Shown: piece by piece, positions 43,159 through 53,089 of the stretch
Layout: each line of letters opens with the position of its first letter
Numbering within the stretch: the first letter of the stretch is position 1
Origin: Flavobacteriaceae bacterium NBU2977
Lineage (GTDB): Bacteria > Bacteroidota > Bacteroidia > Flavobacteriales > Flavobacteriaceae
DNA: 63,651 bases
NCBI GenBank assembly: GCA_019931105.1
Contig: JAIOUW010000007.1
Coordinates: forward strand, 1-63,651
Reading direction: 5' to 3'
Made by a program: the position numbers and the translations under genes
Notes under the pieces: model-generated
What the model was told of the DNA's origin: nothing
The model's input: only the letters and a program-made list of their open reading frames with translations
The model's database searches: none

Positions 43159-46100
43159 ATGATTCATTTTTTCGGGGATGCAGGCACCAGCGTTTATGCG
43201 GTACAAACGAAACAAGAACTTTCTCAAGAAAATACGGCCAAGCTCATGTGGTTGTTCGGCAACCGACCAAAAATAAACACGGCGTCAATTGACGCCTTTT
43301 TTATTGGTCCAAGGGCAGCCATGATTACTCCTTGGAGTACCAACGCTACCGAAATCACTCAAAATATGGGTATTTCAGGAATTCTTCGAATCGAGCAATT
43401 TCGTGCGGTATCTTCTGATTTCAGCGAATTCGACCCCATGCTTTCCCAAAAGTTCGCTTCGTTGAACCAGGATATTTTTAAAATAGATATAATACCCGAA
43501 CCGATATTGGAAATCGATGATATCTCATCTTACAATCTACAGGAAGGACTGGCTTTAAGTGACGAAGAGGTCGCTTATTTGAAAGGTCTTTCCGAAAAAA
43601 TAGGTCGCCCCTTGACCGACTCTGAAGTGTTCGGATTCAGTCAGGTCAATTCGGAACATTGCAGACATAAAATATTCAATGGCACCTTTGTTATCGACGG
43701 AAAAGAAATGCCATCGTCGTTGTTCAAACTCATCAAAAGAACGTCACAAGAGAACCCAAACGATATTGTTTCGGCCTATAAGGACAATGTGGCTTTTCTC
43801 AAAGGTCCAGACGTGGTACAGTTCGCGCCAAAAAGTGCCGACAAACCTGATTATTACGAAGAAAAAGAATTCGAATCAGTCATTTCTTTAAAAGCCGAGA
43901 CACACAATTTCCCGACCACCGTTGAACCGTTCAACGGTGCTGCCACGGGTTCGGGAGGTGAAATTCGTGATCGTTTGGCCGGAGGCAAAGGCTCTTTGCC
44001 CTTGGCGGGAACCGCCGTTTATATGACCGCCTATTCGAGATTGGAACAAGACCGACCGTGGGAAATTGCCATGCCCGAACGCAAATGGCTCTATCAAACG
44101 CCTATGGATATTCTTACAAAAGCTTCCAATGGCGCATCCGATTTCGGCAATAAATTCGGGCAGCCTTTGATCGCCGGATCGGTGTTGACGTTCGAACATG
44201 ATGAAGCTGGACGAAGATTGGGGTATGACAAGGTCATCATGCAGGCCGGAGGAATCGGCTATGGCAAATCAGCACAGGCCTTAAAGGAAACTCCGAATGA
44301 AGGTGATAAAATAGTAATTCTCGGCGGAGACAATTATCGCATCGGTATGGGCGGTGCTGCCGTTTCCAGTGCAGATACAGGTGAATTCAGTTCGGCCATC
44401 GAATTGAACGCGGTACAACGTTCGAACCCTGAAATGCAGAAACGCGCGGCCAATGCCATTCGTGGTATGGTCGAAAGTGAAGAAAATCCGATTGTCTCTA
44501 TTCATGATCATGGCGCGGGAGGCCATCTCAATTGCCTTTCCGAACTGGTCGAAGATACAGGGGGCAAGATCGATTTGGACCAATTGCCCATTGGTGACCC
44601 CACCCTATCCGCCAAGGAAATTATCGGTAACGAATCGCAGGAGCGCATGGGGCTGGTCATCGGCCGAAAAGACATCGACCTACTGCAAAGAATAGCCGAT
44701 CGCGAACGTTCGCCCATGTACCAGGTCGGAGATGTGACCGGCGACCATAAATTTACGTTCGAGTCGTCCAAAAATGGAGATAGACCCATGGATATGGAAC
44801 TTGAGGACATGTTCGGCAGTTCTCCGAAGACCGTGTTGACCGATGAGACCGTTCAAAGAAATTATAAAGATCCGGATTATTCGCTGGAATTCTTCCATGA
44901 CTATTTGGAACAGGTTTTACAGCTAGAGGCCGTGGCATGCAAAGATTGGCTCACCAACAAAGTGGACCGCTGTGTTGGCGGTCGCGTGGCCAAACAGCAA
45001 TGTGCCGGTCCGTTACAGTTGCCCCTGAACAATTGCGGTGTCATGGCATTGGATTTCAAAGGGAAGGAAGGAATCGCCACCAGTATCGGCCACTCCCCTA
45101 TTTCAGGGCTGATAGATCCCTCGGCAGGAAGCAAGAACAGCATTGCCGAAGCCTTGACGAACATTGTTTGGGCGCCATTGAAAGAAGGATTAAAATCCGT
45201 TTCGCTATCTGCCAACTGGATGTGGCCCTGCAAAAATCAAGGGGAAGACGCCAGATTATACGAAGCGGTGCAAGCGGTTTCTGATTTTGCCATTGCCTTG
45301 GGCATCAATGTGCCGACCGGTAAGGATTCCCTTTCGATGAAGCAGAAATATGAAGATGGTGAAGTCATTGCACCAGGAACGGTCGTGATTTCAGCGGCCG
45401 CACATTGCGATGATATCACCAAAGTCGTCGAACCGGTACTTAGAAAAGAGGGCGGAGCCATATATTATATAAATCTGTCAAAAGATAGTTATAAACTGGG
45501 GGGGTCTTCATTCGCACAGATTCGAAATTCTGTTGGAAATGAAGCTCCGACAGTTAAAAATCCCGAATATTTCAAGACCGCCTTCAATTCGGTTCAAGCG
45601 TTGATCAATAAAGAACAAATAGTTGCAGGTCATGATGTTGCCTCGGGTGGACTGATTACAACCCTTTTGGAAATGTGCTTCGCTGACAGTGATCTTGGAG
45701 CCGAATTGGATTTGTCCGATTTGGGGGAACCCGACACCATAAAACTATTGTTTTCCGAAAATGCCGGTATCGTTTTTCAGGCAAAAGACAACTTTGCCGT
45801 TGAAGAATTTTTGCAAAATGAAAAAATTGGCTTTAAAAAAATAGGTAGCGTAGTTTCAACACCCACATTGACCATCGAAAATAGCGGTATGGAGATGGGC
45901 TTGAACATTGATTCGTTAAGAGACGTTTGGTTCAAGACCTCCTATTTATTGGATGACAGACAGACCTCGAACGGTCTGGCCAAAGACCGTTTTGACAATT
46001 ATAAAAACCAACCGTTACGGTATATTTTTCCAAAACATTTTGACGGTAGATTGTCGGATCGACCACAGTCGAGACCCAAAGCGGCCATCCTGCGAGAAAA

Positions 46101-46827
46101 AGGAAGCAATTCTGAACGTGAAATGGCAAATGCCATGTACCTTGCCGGTTTCGATGTAAAGGATGTGCACATGACCGATTTGATCTCGGGCCGAGAAACG
46201 TTGGAGGATATTCAATTTTTAGGTGCCGTTGGTGGTTTTTCCAATTCAGATGTTCTGGGAAGCGCCAAAGGCTGGGCCGGTGCCATCAAGTACAATGAAA
46301 AGGCAAAAAAAGTCATCGACGATTTCTTTGCGCGGCCCGATACGCTATCAATAGGCATCTGCAACGGTTGCCAGTTGTTCATGGAACTTGATCTTATCAA
46401 TCCCGAGCACGGCGGGCGACACGGTAAAATGACCTATAACGATTCGCACAAACATGAAAGCAACTTTACTTCGGTGAAAATCCAGAAGAACAATTCGGTT
46501 ATGCTTTCTTCGTTGGAAGGGACCACCCTGGGCGTTTGGATCTCCCATGGTGAGGGCAAGTTCAGCCTACCGCTTTCCGAAGACGACTACGATATCGTCG
46601 CCAAATACGGTTACGAAACATATCCGGCCAATCCGAACGGCAGTGATTTCAACACGGCCATGTTATGCGATAGAACAGGAAGGCATTTGGTGACCATGCC
46701 ACATATAGAACGCTCCATCTTTCCTTGGAACTGGGCCTATTATCCGAACGACAGAAACGACAAGGTTTCGCCATGGTTAGAAGCTTTTGTAAAGGCCCGG
46801 GAGTGGGTCGAACGGAACAGCGGGTAA
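43159..46827 (+). CDS. purL: Phosphoribosylformylglycinamidine synthase
   Basis: A 1222-residue single-chain FGAM synthase (large PurL) that makes FGAM from FGAR, glutamine and ATP in purine synthesis. Order: N-terminal PurS-like region (1-150), linker, two AIRS-type synthetase domains (SEHCRHKIFNGTF, KAETHNFPTTVEPFNGAATG, GDNYRIGMGGAAVSS, and in the second half CVGGRVAKQQCAGP and VASGGLITTLLEM), and a glutamine amidotransferase with nucleophile Cys in GICNGCQLFMEL (about 1067) plus His in MPHIERS. Length is close to the usual 1220-1300. An unusual perfect hairpin with T-run sits in codons 41-47 (43281-43302). Confidence 0.95.
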   Translation: MIHFFGDAGTSVYAVQTKQELSQENTAKLMWLFGNRPKINTASIDAFFIGPRAAMITPWSTNATEITQNMGISGILRIEQFRAVSSDFSEFDPMLSQKFASLNQDIFKIDIIPEPILEIDDISSYNLQEGLALSDEEVAYLKGLSEKIGRPLTDSEVFGFSQVNSEHCRHKIFNGTFVIDGKEMPSSLFKLIKRTSQENPNDIVSAYKDNVAFLKGPDVVQFAPKSADKPDYYEEKEFESVISLKAETHNFPTTVEPFNGAATGSGGEIRDRLAGGKGSLPLAGTAVYMTAYSRLEQDRPWEIAMPERKWLYQTPMDILTKASNGASDFGNKFGQPLIAGSVLTFEHDEAGRRLGYDKVIMQAGGIGYGKSAQALKETPNEGDKIVILGGDNYRIGMGGAAVSSADTGEFSSAIELNAVQRSNPEMQKRAANAIRGMVESEENPIVSIHDHGAGGHLNCLSELVEDTGGKIDLDQLPIGDPTLSAKEIIGNESQERMGLVIGRKDIDLLQRIADRERSPMYQVGDVTGDHKFTFESSKNGDRPMDMELEDMFGSSPKTVLTDETVQRNYKDPDYSLEFFHDYLEQVLQLEAVACKDWLTNKVDRCVGGRVAKQQCAGPLQLPLNNCGVMALDFKGKEGIATSIGHSPISGLIDPSAGSKNSIAEALTNIVWAPLKEGLKSVSLSANWMWPCKNQGEDARLYEAVQAVSDFAIALGINVPTGKDSLSMKQKYEDGEVIAPGTVVISAAAHCDDITKVVEPVLRKEGGAIYYINLSKDSYKLGGSSFAQIRNSVGNEAPTVKNPEYFKTAFNSVQALINKEQIVAGHDVASGGLITTLLEMCFADSDLGAELDLSDLGEPDTIKLLFSENAGIVFQAKDNFAVEEFLQNEKIGFKKIGSVVSTPTLTIENSGMEMGLNIDSLRDVWFKTSYLLDDRQTSNGLAKDRFDNYKNQPLRYIFPKHFDGRLSDRPQSRPKAAILREKGSNSEREMANAMYLAGFDVKDVHMTDLISGRETLEDIQFLGAVGGFSNSDVLGSAKGWAGAIKYNEKAKKVIDDFFARPDTLSIGICNGCQLFMELDLINPEHGGRHGKMTYNDSHKHESNFTSVKIQKNNSVMLSSLEGTTLGVWISHGEGKFSLPLSEDDYDIVAKYGYETYPANPNGSDFNTAMLCDRTGRHLVTMPHIERSIFPWNWAYYPNDRNDKVSPWLEAFVKAREWVERNSG
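43281..43302 (+). terminator. Terminator-like hairpin inside purL
   Basis: GGCGTCAATTGACGCC, a perfect 16-base palindrome, is followed by TTTTTT. It has the form of an intrinsic terminator but lies in the purL coding sequence, encoding TASIDAFF. Whether it terminates transcription when translation lags is unknown. Confidence 0.5.
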
Positions 46828-46907
46828 CCGCGCTGTCAACAAATATTGGGCTAACGATCAAACCAATGATGCCATTTCGCGGCAAAGGCGTTGTTTTGAA
46901 CACTATT

Positions 46908-46929
46908 AATTGTTGATTTCTCAACAATT
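46908..46929. repeat. Perfect 9-bp hairpin after purL
   Basis: AATTGTTGA-TTTC-TCAACAATT. No T-run follows, so it is a weak terminator or a regulator site between purL and the acyl-CoA ligase. Confidence 0.4.
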
Positions 46930-47006
46930 GTTAGCGTATTTTGTAAAAGCTATTTTAGAATCCCGCTTCCTTTTCCTATTTTGCAATAACCTATCAGAAA
47001 CTAACT

Positions 47007-48782
47007 ATGCAAAAAGTAACTAGGTTATTCGATTTTCCGTTCCATCAACTTGAAAACCATCCACTAGATAAATGTTTTGTCACCAAATATGATGGAAAGT
47101 GGGTATCCACATCGACCAAGGAGTACATCGCCAAGGCGAACACAATCAGTAGGGCGCTATTGCGCATGGGCGTTCAAGTAGATGATAAGATCGCCTTGAT
47201 CTCATCGACAAACCGCACCGAATGGAATATTATGGATATCGGTATACTTCAGATAGGTGCCCAGACCGTACCAATATATCCGACGATCTCTGAGGATGAT
47301 TACGAATATATCGTCAACCATTCAGAGTCAAAGTATATTTTCGTTTCCTGTGACGAAGTCTTGCAAAAAGTATTAAAGGTCAAGAATAAATTAATGACCG
47401 TAAAAGAGGTGTATTCCTTTGACCAATTAAGCGATTGCAACAACTGGCAAGAAGTTGTCAAATTGGGCGAAGACGAATCGAACCAGAACGAAGTAGAGAA
47501 AAGAAAAGACCAGGTCAGACCTGAAAACCTGGCAACCATTATCTATACCTCGGGTACCACCGGAAGACCAAAAGGCGTTATGCTTTCGCACCACAATATT
47601 GTTTCGAACGTACTTTCTGCAAAAAACAGATTGCCCCTTAAACCCGGTGACAAGGTATTGAGCTTTCTACCTATCTGTCATATTTTCGAACGCACCTTTT
47701 CTTACGCCTATCAATATCTTTGCTATGAAATTCATTTTGCCGAAGGGTTGGACAAAATCAGCGAGAACATAAAAGAAGTAAAGCCTGCGGCGATGACCGT
47801 GGTACCCAGATTGGTAGAAAAGGTTTATGATGCCATTATTGCAAAAGGGGCAAATCTAACGGGAATAAAGAAGAAACTTTTTTATTGGGCGGTGGAATTG
47901 GGCTTGAAATTCGAACCTTATGGAAAAAATGGTTGGTGGTATGAAAAAAAATTGGCCTTTGCCCGAAAGCTTATTTTTAGCAAATGGCAAGAAGCTCTGG
48001 GAGGTAATCTCAAAATGATGGCATCGGGCAGTGCCGCCCTGCAACCTAGACTCGGTCACGTTTTTGGCGCGGCAGGTATGCCGATCATGGAATGCTACGG
48101 CCTTACCGAAACCTCCCCTGGCATTTCGGTAAGCGAAATGAGGAACTTTGGTTGGAAAATCGGTAAGGTCGGCAAAATATTGGATGGTGTGGATGTCAAG
48201 ATTGCCGAGGACGGCGAAATCTTGTGCAAGGGTCCCAATGTGATGATGGGTTATTACAAAGACCCCGAAAAAACGGCCGAGGTAATGACAGGAGATTACT
48301 TTCATACCGGTGACATCGGTGAAATCGATGAAGACGGATTTTTGATGATCACTGACCGCAAGAAGGAAATGTTCAAGACCTCAGGTGGAAAATATGTGGC
48401 GCCCCAATTATTGGAAAACACCATGAAAGAATCCCGCTTCATAGAACAGGCCATGGTCGTCGGTGAAGGCGAAAAAATGCCCGCGGCATTGATTCAGCCT
48501 AATTTTGACTTTTTACAGGAGTGGGCAAAAAGACATGGCCTATCCGAAATTGAAAGAAGCGAACTTTTGAGCAATACCATGGTGCTGGCACGCTACCAAG
48601 AAGAAGTCGATAAGTCAAATGAAAGTTTTGCCAAATGGGAAAAGGTAAAACAGTTTCGGCTTACGCCCGATGCGTGGACGGTCGAGGGAGGCCATCTTAC
48701 CCCGACGATGAAACTCAAGCGTAAAGCCATTAAAGAAAAATATATCGAACTCTACAACCAGATCTACGAGCGTACTTTTTAG
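47007..48782 (+). CDS. fadD: Long-chain acyl-CoA synthetase (AMP-binding)
   Basis: A 591-residue adenylate-forming enzyme that activates fatty acids to acyl-CoA using ATP and CoA. Motifs: P-loop IIYTSGTTGRPKGVMLSHHN (about 177-196), ECYGLTETSPGISV (about 365-378), FHTGDIGEIDEDGFLMITDRKK (A8 hinge, about 432-453), and the C-terminal Lys in LTPTMKLKRK. It groups with the bacterial long-chain FadD-like enzymes. It heads the beta-oxidation cluster, 118 bases before the MarR gene, and could also supply phospholipid synthesis. Confidence 0.88.
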   Translation: MQKVTRLFDFPFHQLENHPLDKCFVTKYDGKWVSTSTKEYIAKANTISRALLRMGVQVDDKIALISSTNRTEWNIMDIGILQIGAQTVPIYPTISEDDYEYIVNHSESKYIFVSCDEVLQKVLKVKNKLMTVKEVYSFDQLSDCNNWQEVVKLGEDESNQNEVEKRKDQVRPENLATIIYTSGTTGRPKGVMLSHHNIVSNVLSAKNRLPLKPGDKVLSFLPICHIFERTFSYAYQYLCYEIHFAEGLDKISENIKEVKPAAMTVVPRLVEKVYDAIIAKGANLTGIKKKLFYWAVELGLKFEPYGKNGWWYEKKLAFARKLIFSKWQEALGGNLKMMASGSAALQPRLGHVFGAAGMPIMECYGLTETSPGISVSEMRNFGWKIGKVGKILDGVDVKIAEDGEILCKGPNVMMGYYKDPEKTAEVMTGDYFHTGDIGEIDEDGFLMITDRKKEMFKTSGGKYVAPQLLENTMKESRFIEQAMVVGEGEKMPAALIQPNFDFLQEWAKRHGLSEIERSELLSNTMVLARYQEEVDKSNESFAKWEKVKQFRLTPDAWTVEGGHLTPTMKLKRKAIKEKYIELYNQIYERTF

Positions 48783-48847
48783 GTGCCTGTCGAAAGTCGT
48801 AGTCAGTACCTGCGATAACTTGGACTAAAAATCTTTTTTTTATTATA

Positions 48848-48869
48848 TTTATTATGCATGCATAATAAA
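48848..48869. promoter_or_regulatory. Perfect 22-bp palindrome, probable FadR-like operator
   Basis: The half-site TTTATTATGCA is followed directly by its exact reverse complement TGCATAATAAA. It lies seven bases upstream of the -7 element TATCTTTG and so covers the -33 region of the promoter for the MarR gene and the downstream fad genes. Binding by the MarR protein is inferred. Confidence 0.65.
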
Positions 48870-48875
48870 TTTTTA

Positions 48876-48883
48876 TATCTTTG
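48876..48883 (+). promoter_or_regulatory. -7 element of the marR-fad operon
   Basis: TATCTTTG fits TAnnTTTG. Transcription would begin near 48890, about ten bases before ATG 48901. Confidence 0.6.
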
Positions 48884-48900
48884 GTTTCCTATCGTTTTTT

Positions 48901-49347
48901 ATGAAAGAGATTACCGTAGACTACGCTTTGCGCGAAACATGGCTTGCAGTTTCAAAAATGTACAATGAAGAAGCCAAAAGATACGACAGCACCATGGCAA
49001 CGGGGTTTACGTTGTTGAGCATCGACCCTAAAAAAGGTACCCCTTCAACATCGTTGGGGCCCAAAATGGGAATGGAGGCCACAAGCCTCTCAAGAATTCT
49101 GAAAAATATGGAGAAAAAGGGATTGATCCAACGCAAACCTAATCCTGAAGATGGTAGGGGGGTATTGATACATTTGACCGAGTTTGGGCTCGAAAAACGA
49201 CAACTCTCAAAAAATGCAGTGTTAAAGTTCAACGAAGAACTTCGCGAAAGCATTCAAGAAGAGAAAATGAAGCACTTTTTCGAAGTCACCCAAAATATCA
49301 TGAAACTCATTTCGGAAAAGAACATATTCGAAAAAACATCTATTTAA
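48901..49347 (+). CDS. MarR-family regulator of beta-oxidation (probable)
   Basis: A 148-residue winged-helix repressor. Residues 30-115 form the MarR domain: MATGFTLLSIDPKKGTPSTS, LGPKMGMEATSLSRILKNME (recognition helix), KKGLIQRKPNPEDGRGVLIH (wing). In contrast to the MarR protein at 1927 it has no cysteine tail. The N-terminal 35 residues are helical for dimerisation. It opens an operon with the fadN, fadA and fadE-type genes (next start 19 bases on) and has a perfect palindrome in its own promoter, so it likely senses acyl-CoA and represses the set (inference). Confidence 0.85.
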   Translation: MKEITVDYALRETWLAVSKMYNEEAKRYDSTMATGFTLLSIDPKKGTPSTSLGPKMGMEATSLSRILKNMEKKGLIQRKPNPEDGRGVLIHLTEFGLEKRQLSKNAVLKFNEELRESIQEEKMKHFFEVTQNIMKLISEKNIFEKTSI

Positions 49348-49365
49348 CAAACGAACGAATAACCT

Positions 49366-51771
49366 ATGCGCAGACATATAAATAAGGTAGCCGTAATCGG
49401 GTCTGGAATCATGGGCAGCGGTATCGCCTGCCATTTTGCCAATATCGGTGTAGAAGTATTACTCCTTGATATTGTTCCAAGAGAACTCAATGACAAGGAA
49501 AAAGCCAAGGGATTGACCTTGAATGACAAGGTGGTCCGCAATAGGTTGGTCAACGATTCTTTGGCAGCCGCCCTAAAATCAAAGCCCTCTCCTATTTACC
49601 ATCAAAAATTTGCGGATCGGATCGTTACCGGAAATTTGGAAGACGATATCGCCAAGGTGGCCAAAGTCGATTGGATCATCGAGGTGGTCGTCGAGCGCCT
49701 GGATATCAAAAAACAAGTCTTCGAGAATTTAGAAAAACATCGTACCCCGGGCACACTGATTACTTCGAACACTTCAGGTATCCCGATTAAATTCATGTCT
49801 GAAGGTAGAAGCGATGATTTCCAAAAACATTTCTGCGGAACACACTTTTTCAATCCCGCCCGCTATTTGAAGCTTTTTGAAATTATTCCCGGGCCTAAGA
49901 CCTCACAAGAAGTATTGGATTTTTTGAACGGTTATGGCGAAAAGTTTTTGGGCAAAACTTCTGTCGTTGCTAAAGATACGCCCGCATTCATCGGAAATCG
50001 AATCGGAATTTTCAGCATTCAGAGCCTTTTTCATGCGGTCAAGGATTTAGGAATGACCGTCGAGGAAGTCGACAAATTGACCGGTCCGGTAATAGGCCGC
50101 CCAAAATCGGCAACCTTCAGAACGGTCGATGTGGTCGGTTTGGATACTTTGGTACATGTGGCCAATGGGATCTCGGAAAATTGTAAGGACGATGAACGTC
50201 ACGAACTCTTCGCCCTGCCCGACTTCATTTCGACCATGATGGATAACAAATGGCTGGGCAGCAAGACCGAACAAGGTTTCTATAAAAAAACAAAGGATGA
50301 TAAAGGTCAGACCGAAATCCTTACTTTGGATTTGGACACGATGGACTATCGTTCCAAAAAGAGCGCGAAATTCGCCACTTTAGAATTGACCAAGACCATC
50401 GACAAGGTTATTGACCGTTTCGCCGTTTTGACGGATGGAAAGGACAAGGCCGGTGAATTCTACCGCAAAAGTTTCGGGCAATTGTTTGCGTATGTCTCGC
50501 ATCGTATTCCAGAAATAACCGATGAACTATATAAAATCGATGATGCCATGAAGGCAGGTTTCGGTTGGGAGCATGGGCCTTTCCAGATATGGGACGCGGT
50601 CGGACTTGAAAAAGGATTGGAATTCATCAAGGCCGAAGGACAAGAAGCCGCCGCATGGGTTGCTGAAATGCAGGCAGCCGGAAACGATTCCTTCTACACC
50701 GTAAAAGATGGGGCTACCTATTTTTACGACATTCCGAAGAAATCGATGGAAAAAGTCCCCGGCCAAGATGCCTTTATCATTTTGGACAATATCCGTAAAT
50801 CGAACGAAGTGTTCAAGAATAGCGGCGTCGTCATAGAAGATTTGGGCGATGGAATTTTGAACGTGGAGTTCCAGTCGAAAATGAACACCATCGGCGGCGA
50901 TGTGTTGGCCGGGTTGAACAAAGGAATCGATCTCGCCGAAAAAGACTTTCAGGGATTGGTGGTCGGCAACCAAGGAGCCAATTTTTCGGTAGGTGCCAAT
51001 ATCGGCATGATATTCATGATGGCCGTCGAACAAGAATACGACGAATTGAATATGGCCATCAAAATGTTCCAAGATACGATGATGCGCATGCGATATTCGT
51101 CGATTCCGACGATTTCCGCTCCCCATGGCATGACCCTCGGTGGGGGCTGCGAACTCTCCATGCATGCAGACAAAGTCGTGGCAGCGGCCGAAACTTATAT
51201 CGGTCTCGTTGAATTCGGCGTGGGTGTCATTCCCGGTGGTGGAGGCTCCAAGGAATTTGCGCTCCGTGCACAAGATACCTTCAGAAAAGGTGATGTAGAA
51301 TTGAACGTTCTGCAAGAGTATTTCCTGACCATCGGTATGGCAAAAGTATCGACCTCGGCCTATGAAGCCTATGACCTTGGCATTCTTCAACACGGAAAAG
51401 ATATCGTGGTCGTCAATAAAGACCGACAGATCGCAACGGCCAAAGCACATGCAAAACTGATGGCCGAAGCGGGTTATACGAAACCTCCCAAAAGAAAGGA
51501 CGTCAAAGTACTGGGAAAACAGGCGCTCGGAATGTTCTTGGTCGGAACGGATGCCATGGAAGCAAGCCACTATATCAGCGAACACGACAAAAAGATAGCG
51601 AACAAATTGGCCTACGTCATGGCAGGTGGTGACCTTTCGGAACCCACATTGGTCAGCGAGCAATATCTGTTAGATCTAGAAAGGGAAGCATTCCTTTCCT
51701 TATGTACCGAAAAAAAGACATTGGAACGAATTCAGCATATGTTGAAAACGGGCAAGCCTTTGCGCAATTAA
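49366..51771 (+). CDS. fadN: 3-Hydroxyacyl-CoA dehydrogenase/enoyl-CoA hydratase
   Basis: An 801-residue bifunctional beta-oxidation enzyme. The hydroxyacyl-CoA dehydrogenase comes first: NAD-binding VAVIGSGIMGSGIACHFANI (about 8-27), CGTHFFNPARYLKLFEIIPG with the catalytic His (about 163), and KDTPAFIGNRIG. The enoyl-CoA hydratase domain follows: VVGNQGANFSVGANIGMIF and APHGMTLGGGCELSMHADKV, then VEFGVGVIPGGGG. This order is the reverse of E. coli FadB and the same as Bacillus FadN, with which the length agrees. It is the second gene of the MarR-led operon. Confidence 0.9.
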   Translation: MRRHINKVAVIGSGIMGSGIACHFANIGVEVLLLDIVPRELNDKEKAKGLTLNDKVVRNRLVNDSLAAALKSKPSPIYHQKFADRIVTGNLEDDIAKVAKVDWIIEVVVERLDIKKQVFENLEKHRTPGTLITSNTSGIPIKFMSEGRSDDFQKHFCGTHFFNPARYLKLFEIIPGPKTSQEVLDFLNGYGEKFLGKTSVVAKDTPAFIGNRIGIFSIQSLFHAVKDLGMTVEEVDKLTGPVIGRPKSATFRTVDVVGLDTLVHVANGISENCKDDERHELFALPDFISTMMDNKWLGSKTEQGFYKKTKDDKGQTEILTLDLDTMDYRSKKSAKFATLELTKTIDKVIDRFAVLTDGKDKAGEFYRKSFGQLFAYVSHRIPEITDELYKIDDAMKAGFGWEHGPFQIWDAVGLEKGLEFIKAEGQEAAAWVAEMQAAGNDSFYTVKDGATYFYDIPKKSMEKVPGQDAFIILDNIRKSNEVFKNSGVVIEDLGDGILNVEFQSKMNTIGGDVLAGLNKGIDLAEKDFQGLVVGNQGANFSVGANIGMIFMMAVEQEYDELNMAIKMFQDTMMRMRYSSIPTISAPHGMTLGGGCELSMHADKVVAAAETYIGLVEFGVGVIPGGGGSKEFALRAQDTFRKGDVELNVLQEYFLTIGMAKVSTSAYEAYDLGILQHGKDIVVVNKDRQIATAKAHAKLMAEAGYTKPPKRKDVKVLGKQALGMFLVGTDAMEASHYISEHDKKIANKLAYVMAGGDLSEPTLVSEQYLLDLEREAFLSLCTEKKTLERIQHMLKTGKPLRN

Positions 51772-51862
51772 TTACGTAGCTATTGGCCTATAGCATTTAG
51801 CTTATGGCTAACTGAAATTTAAGCAAGAATGGCCAAGAGCCAAAACCGAAAAGCAAAAATTA

Positions 51863-53053
51863 ATGAGAACAGCATATATAGTAAAAGGATATCGAACCGC
51901 CGTCGGAAAAGCCCCAAAAGGCGTATTTCGATTCAAGAGAACGGATGAACTTGCCGCAGAGACCATCGAACACATGATGAAAGAACTACCCGATTTTGAC
52001 AAAAAACGGATCGATGACGTCATGGTAGGCAATGCCATGCCCGAAGGATCACAAGGCCTCAATATGGCACGGCTTATCTCTCTTATGGGCCTTGACATTG
52101 TAGATGTGCCCGGGGTCACCGTCAACCGTTTTTGCTCCTCGGGATTAGAGACTATCGGCATGGCCTCGGCCAAGATACAGTTTGGTATGGCCGACTGCAT
52201 TATCGCAGGGGGTGCCGAAAGTATGAGTTCGGTACCTATGACAGGCTTTAAGACCGAACTGAACTATGACCTGGCCAAATCGGGCCATGAGGATTATTAT
52301 TGGGGCATGGGCAACACCGCCGAAGCAGTCGCCAACGAATTCAATGTGTCGCGCGAAGATCAAGATAAATTCGCTTACGAATCGCATCAAAAGGCCCTCA
52401 GGGCACAAGCAGAAGATCGGTTTCAAGATCAGATCGTACCCATCGAAGTGGAACAGACCTATGTCGACGGCAACGGAAAAAAAGCGACCAAGAACTATAC
52501 GGTGACCAAAGACGAAGGCCCCCGAAAAGACACATCATTGGAGGCACTTGGCAGATTAAGGCCGGTATTCGCCGCCAACGGTTCGGTCACGGCCGGAAAT
52601 TCCTCACAGACCAGCGATGGTGCCGCTTTTGTATTGATCATGAGCGAAGACATGGTCAAGGAACTGAACCTAAAGCCCATTGCCCGCTTGGTCAACTATG
52701 CAGTGGCAGGAGTACCGCCAAGGATCATGGGAATCGGACCCGTTGCGGCCGTACCAAAAGCGCTGAAACAAGCCGGATTGAAACAAGATGACATTGAATT
52801 GATAGAACTCAATGAAGCCTTTGCTTCACAATCGTTGGCCGTTATACGCGAACTAGATCTTGACCACAACATTGTAAACGTCAATGGAGGGGCCATCGCA
52901 TTGGGCCATCCGCTGGGATGTACCGGAGCCAAACTTTCGGTACAATTGTTCGATGAGATGCGCAAACGGAACATGCAGGGCAAATACGGTATGGTCACCA
53001 TGTGCGTGGGTACAGGGCAAGGCGCTGCGGGAATATTTGAGTTTCTCAATTGA
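51863..53053 (+). CDS. fadA: Acetyl-CoA acyltransferase (3-ketoacyl-CoA thiolase)
   Basis: A 396-residue thiolase that cleaves 3-ketoacyl-CoA with CoA to shorten fatty acids by two carbons. Motifs: VNRFCSSGLETIGMASAKIQ with the acyl-binding Cys (about 92), GGAESMSSVPM, NVNGGAIALGHPLGCTGAKL with the active-site His, and MCVGTGQGAAGIFE with the second Cys. All catalytic residues are intact. It lies 91 bases after fadN and directly before an inserted four-helix-bundle ORF. Confidence 0.9.
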   Translation: MRTAYIVKGYRTAVGKAPKGVFRFKRTDELAAETIEHMMKELPDFDKKRIDDVMVGNAMPEGSQGLNMARLISLMGLDIVDVPGVTVNRFCSSGLETIGMASAKIQFGMADCIIAGGAESMSSVPMTGFKTELNYDLAKSGHEDYYWGMGNTAEAVANEFNVSREDQDKFAYESHQKALRAQAEDRFQDQIVPIEVEQTYVDGNGKKATKNYTVTKDEGPRKDTSLEALGRLRPVFAANGSVTAGNSSQTSDGAAFVLIMSEDMVKELNLKPIARLVNYAVAGVPPRIMGIGPVAAVPKALKQAGLKQDDIELIELNEAFASQSLAVIRELDLDHNIVNVNGGAIALGHPLGCTGAKLSVQLFDEMRKRNMQGKYGMVTMCVGTGQGAAGIFEFLN

Positions 53054-53084
53054 GAATTTTGAATGATGGATTTTGAATGTTGAA
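53054..53084. repeat. Left imperfect inverted repeat of inserted element
   Basis: GAATTTTGAATGATGG, then ATTTTGAATGTTGAA, starts one base after the fadA stop. Its inverted counterpart lies at 53442-53471. Confidence 0.55.
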
Positions 53085-53089
53085 CTACG

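Noticed and set aside
50527-51663. Long open frame opposite fadN
   Set aside because: Antisense shadow of the coding strand, His/Phe-rich with no family; the plus-strand enzyme is unambiguous.
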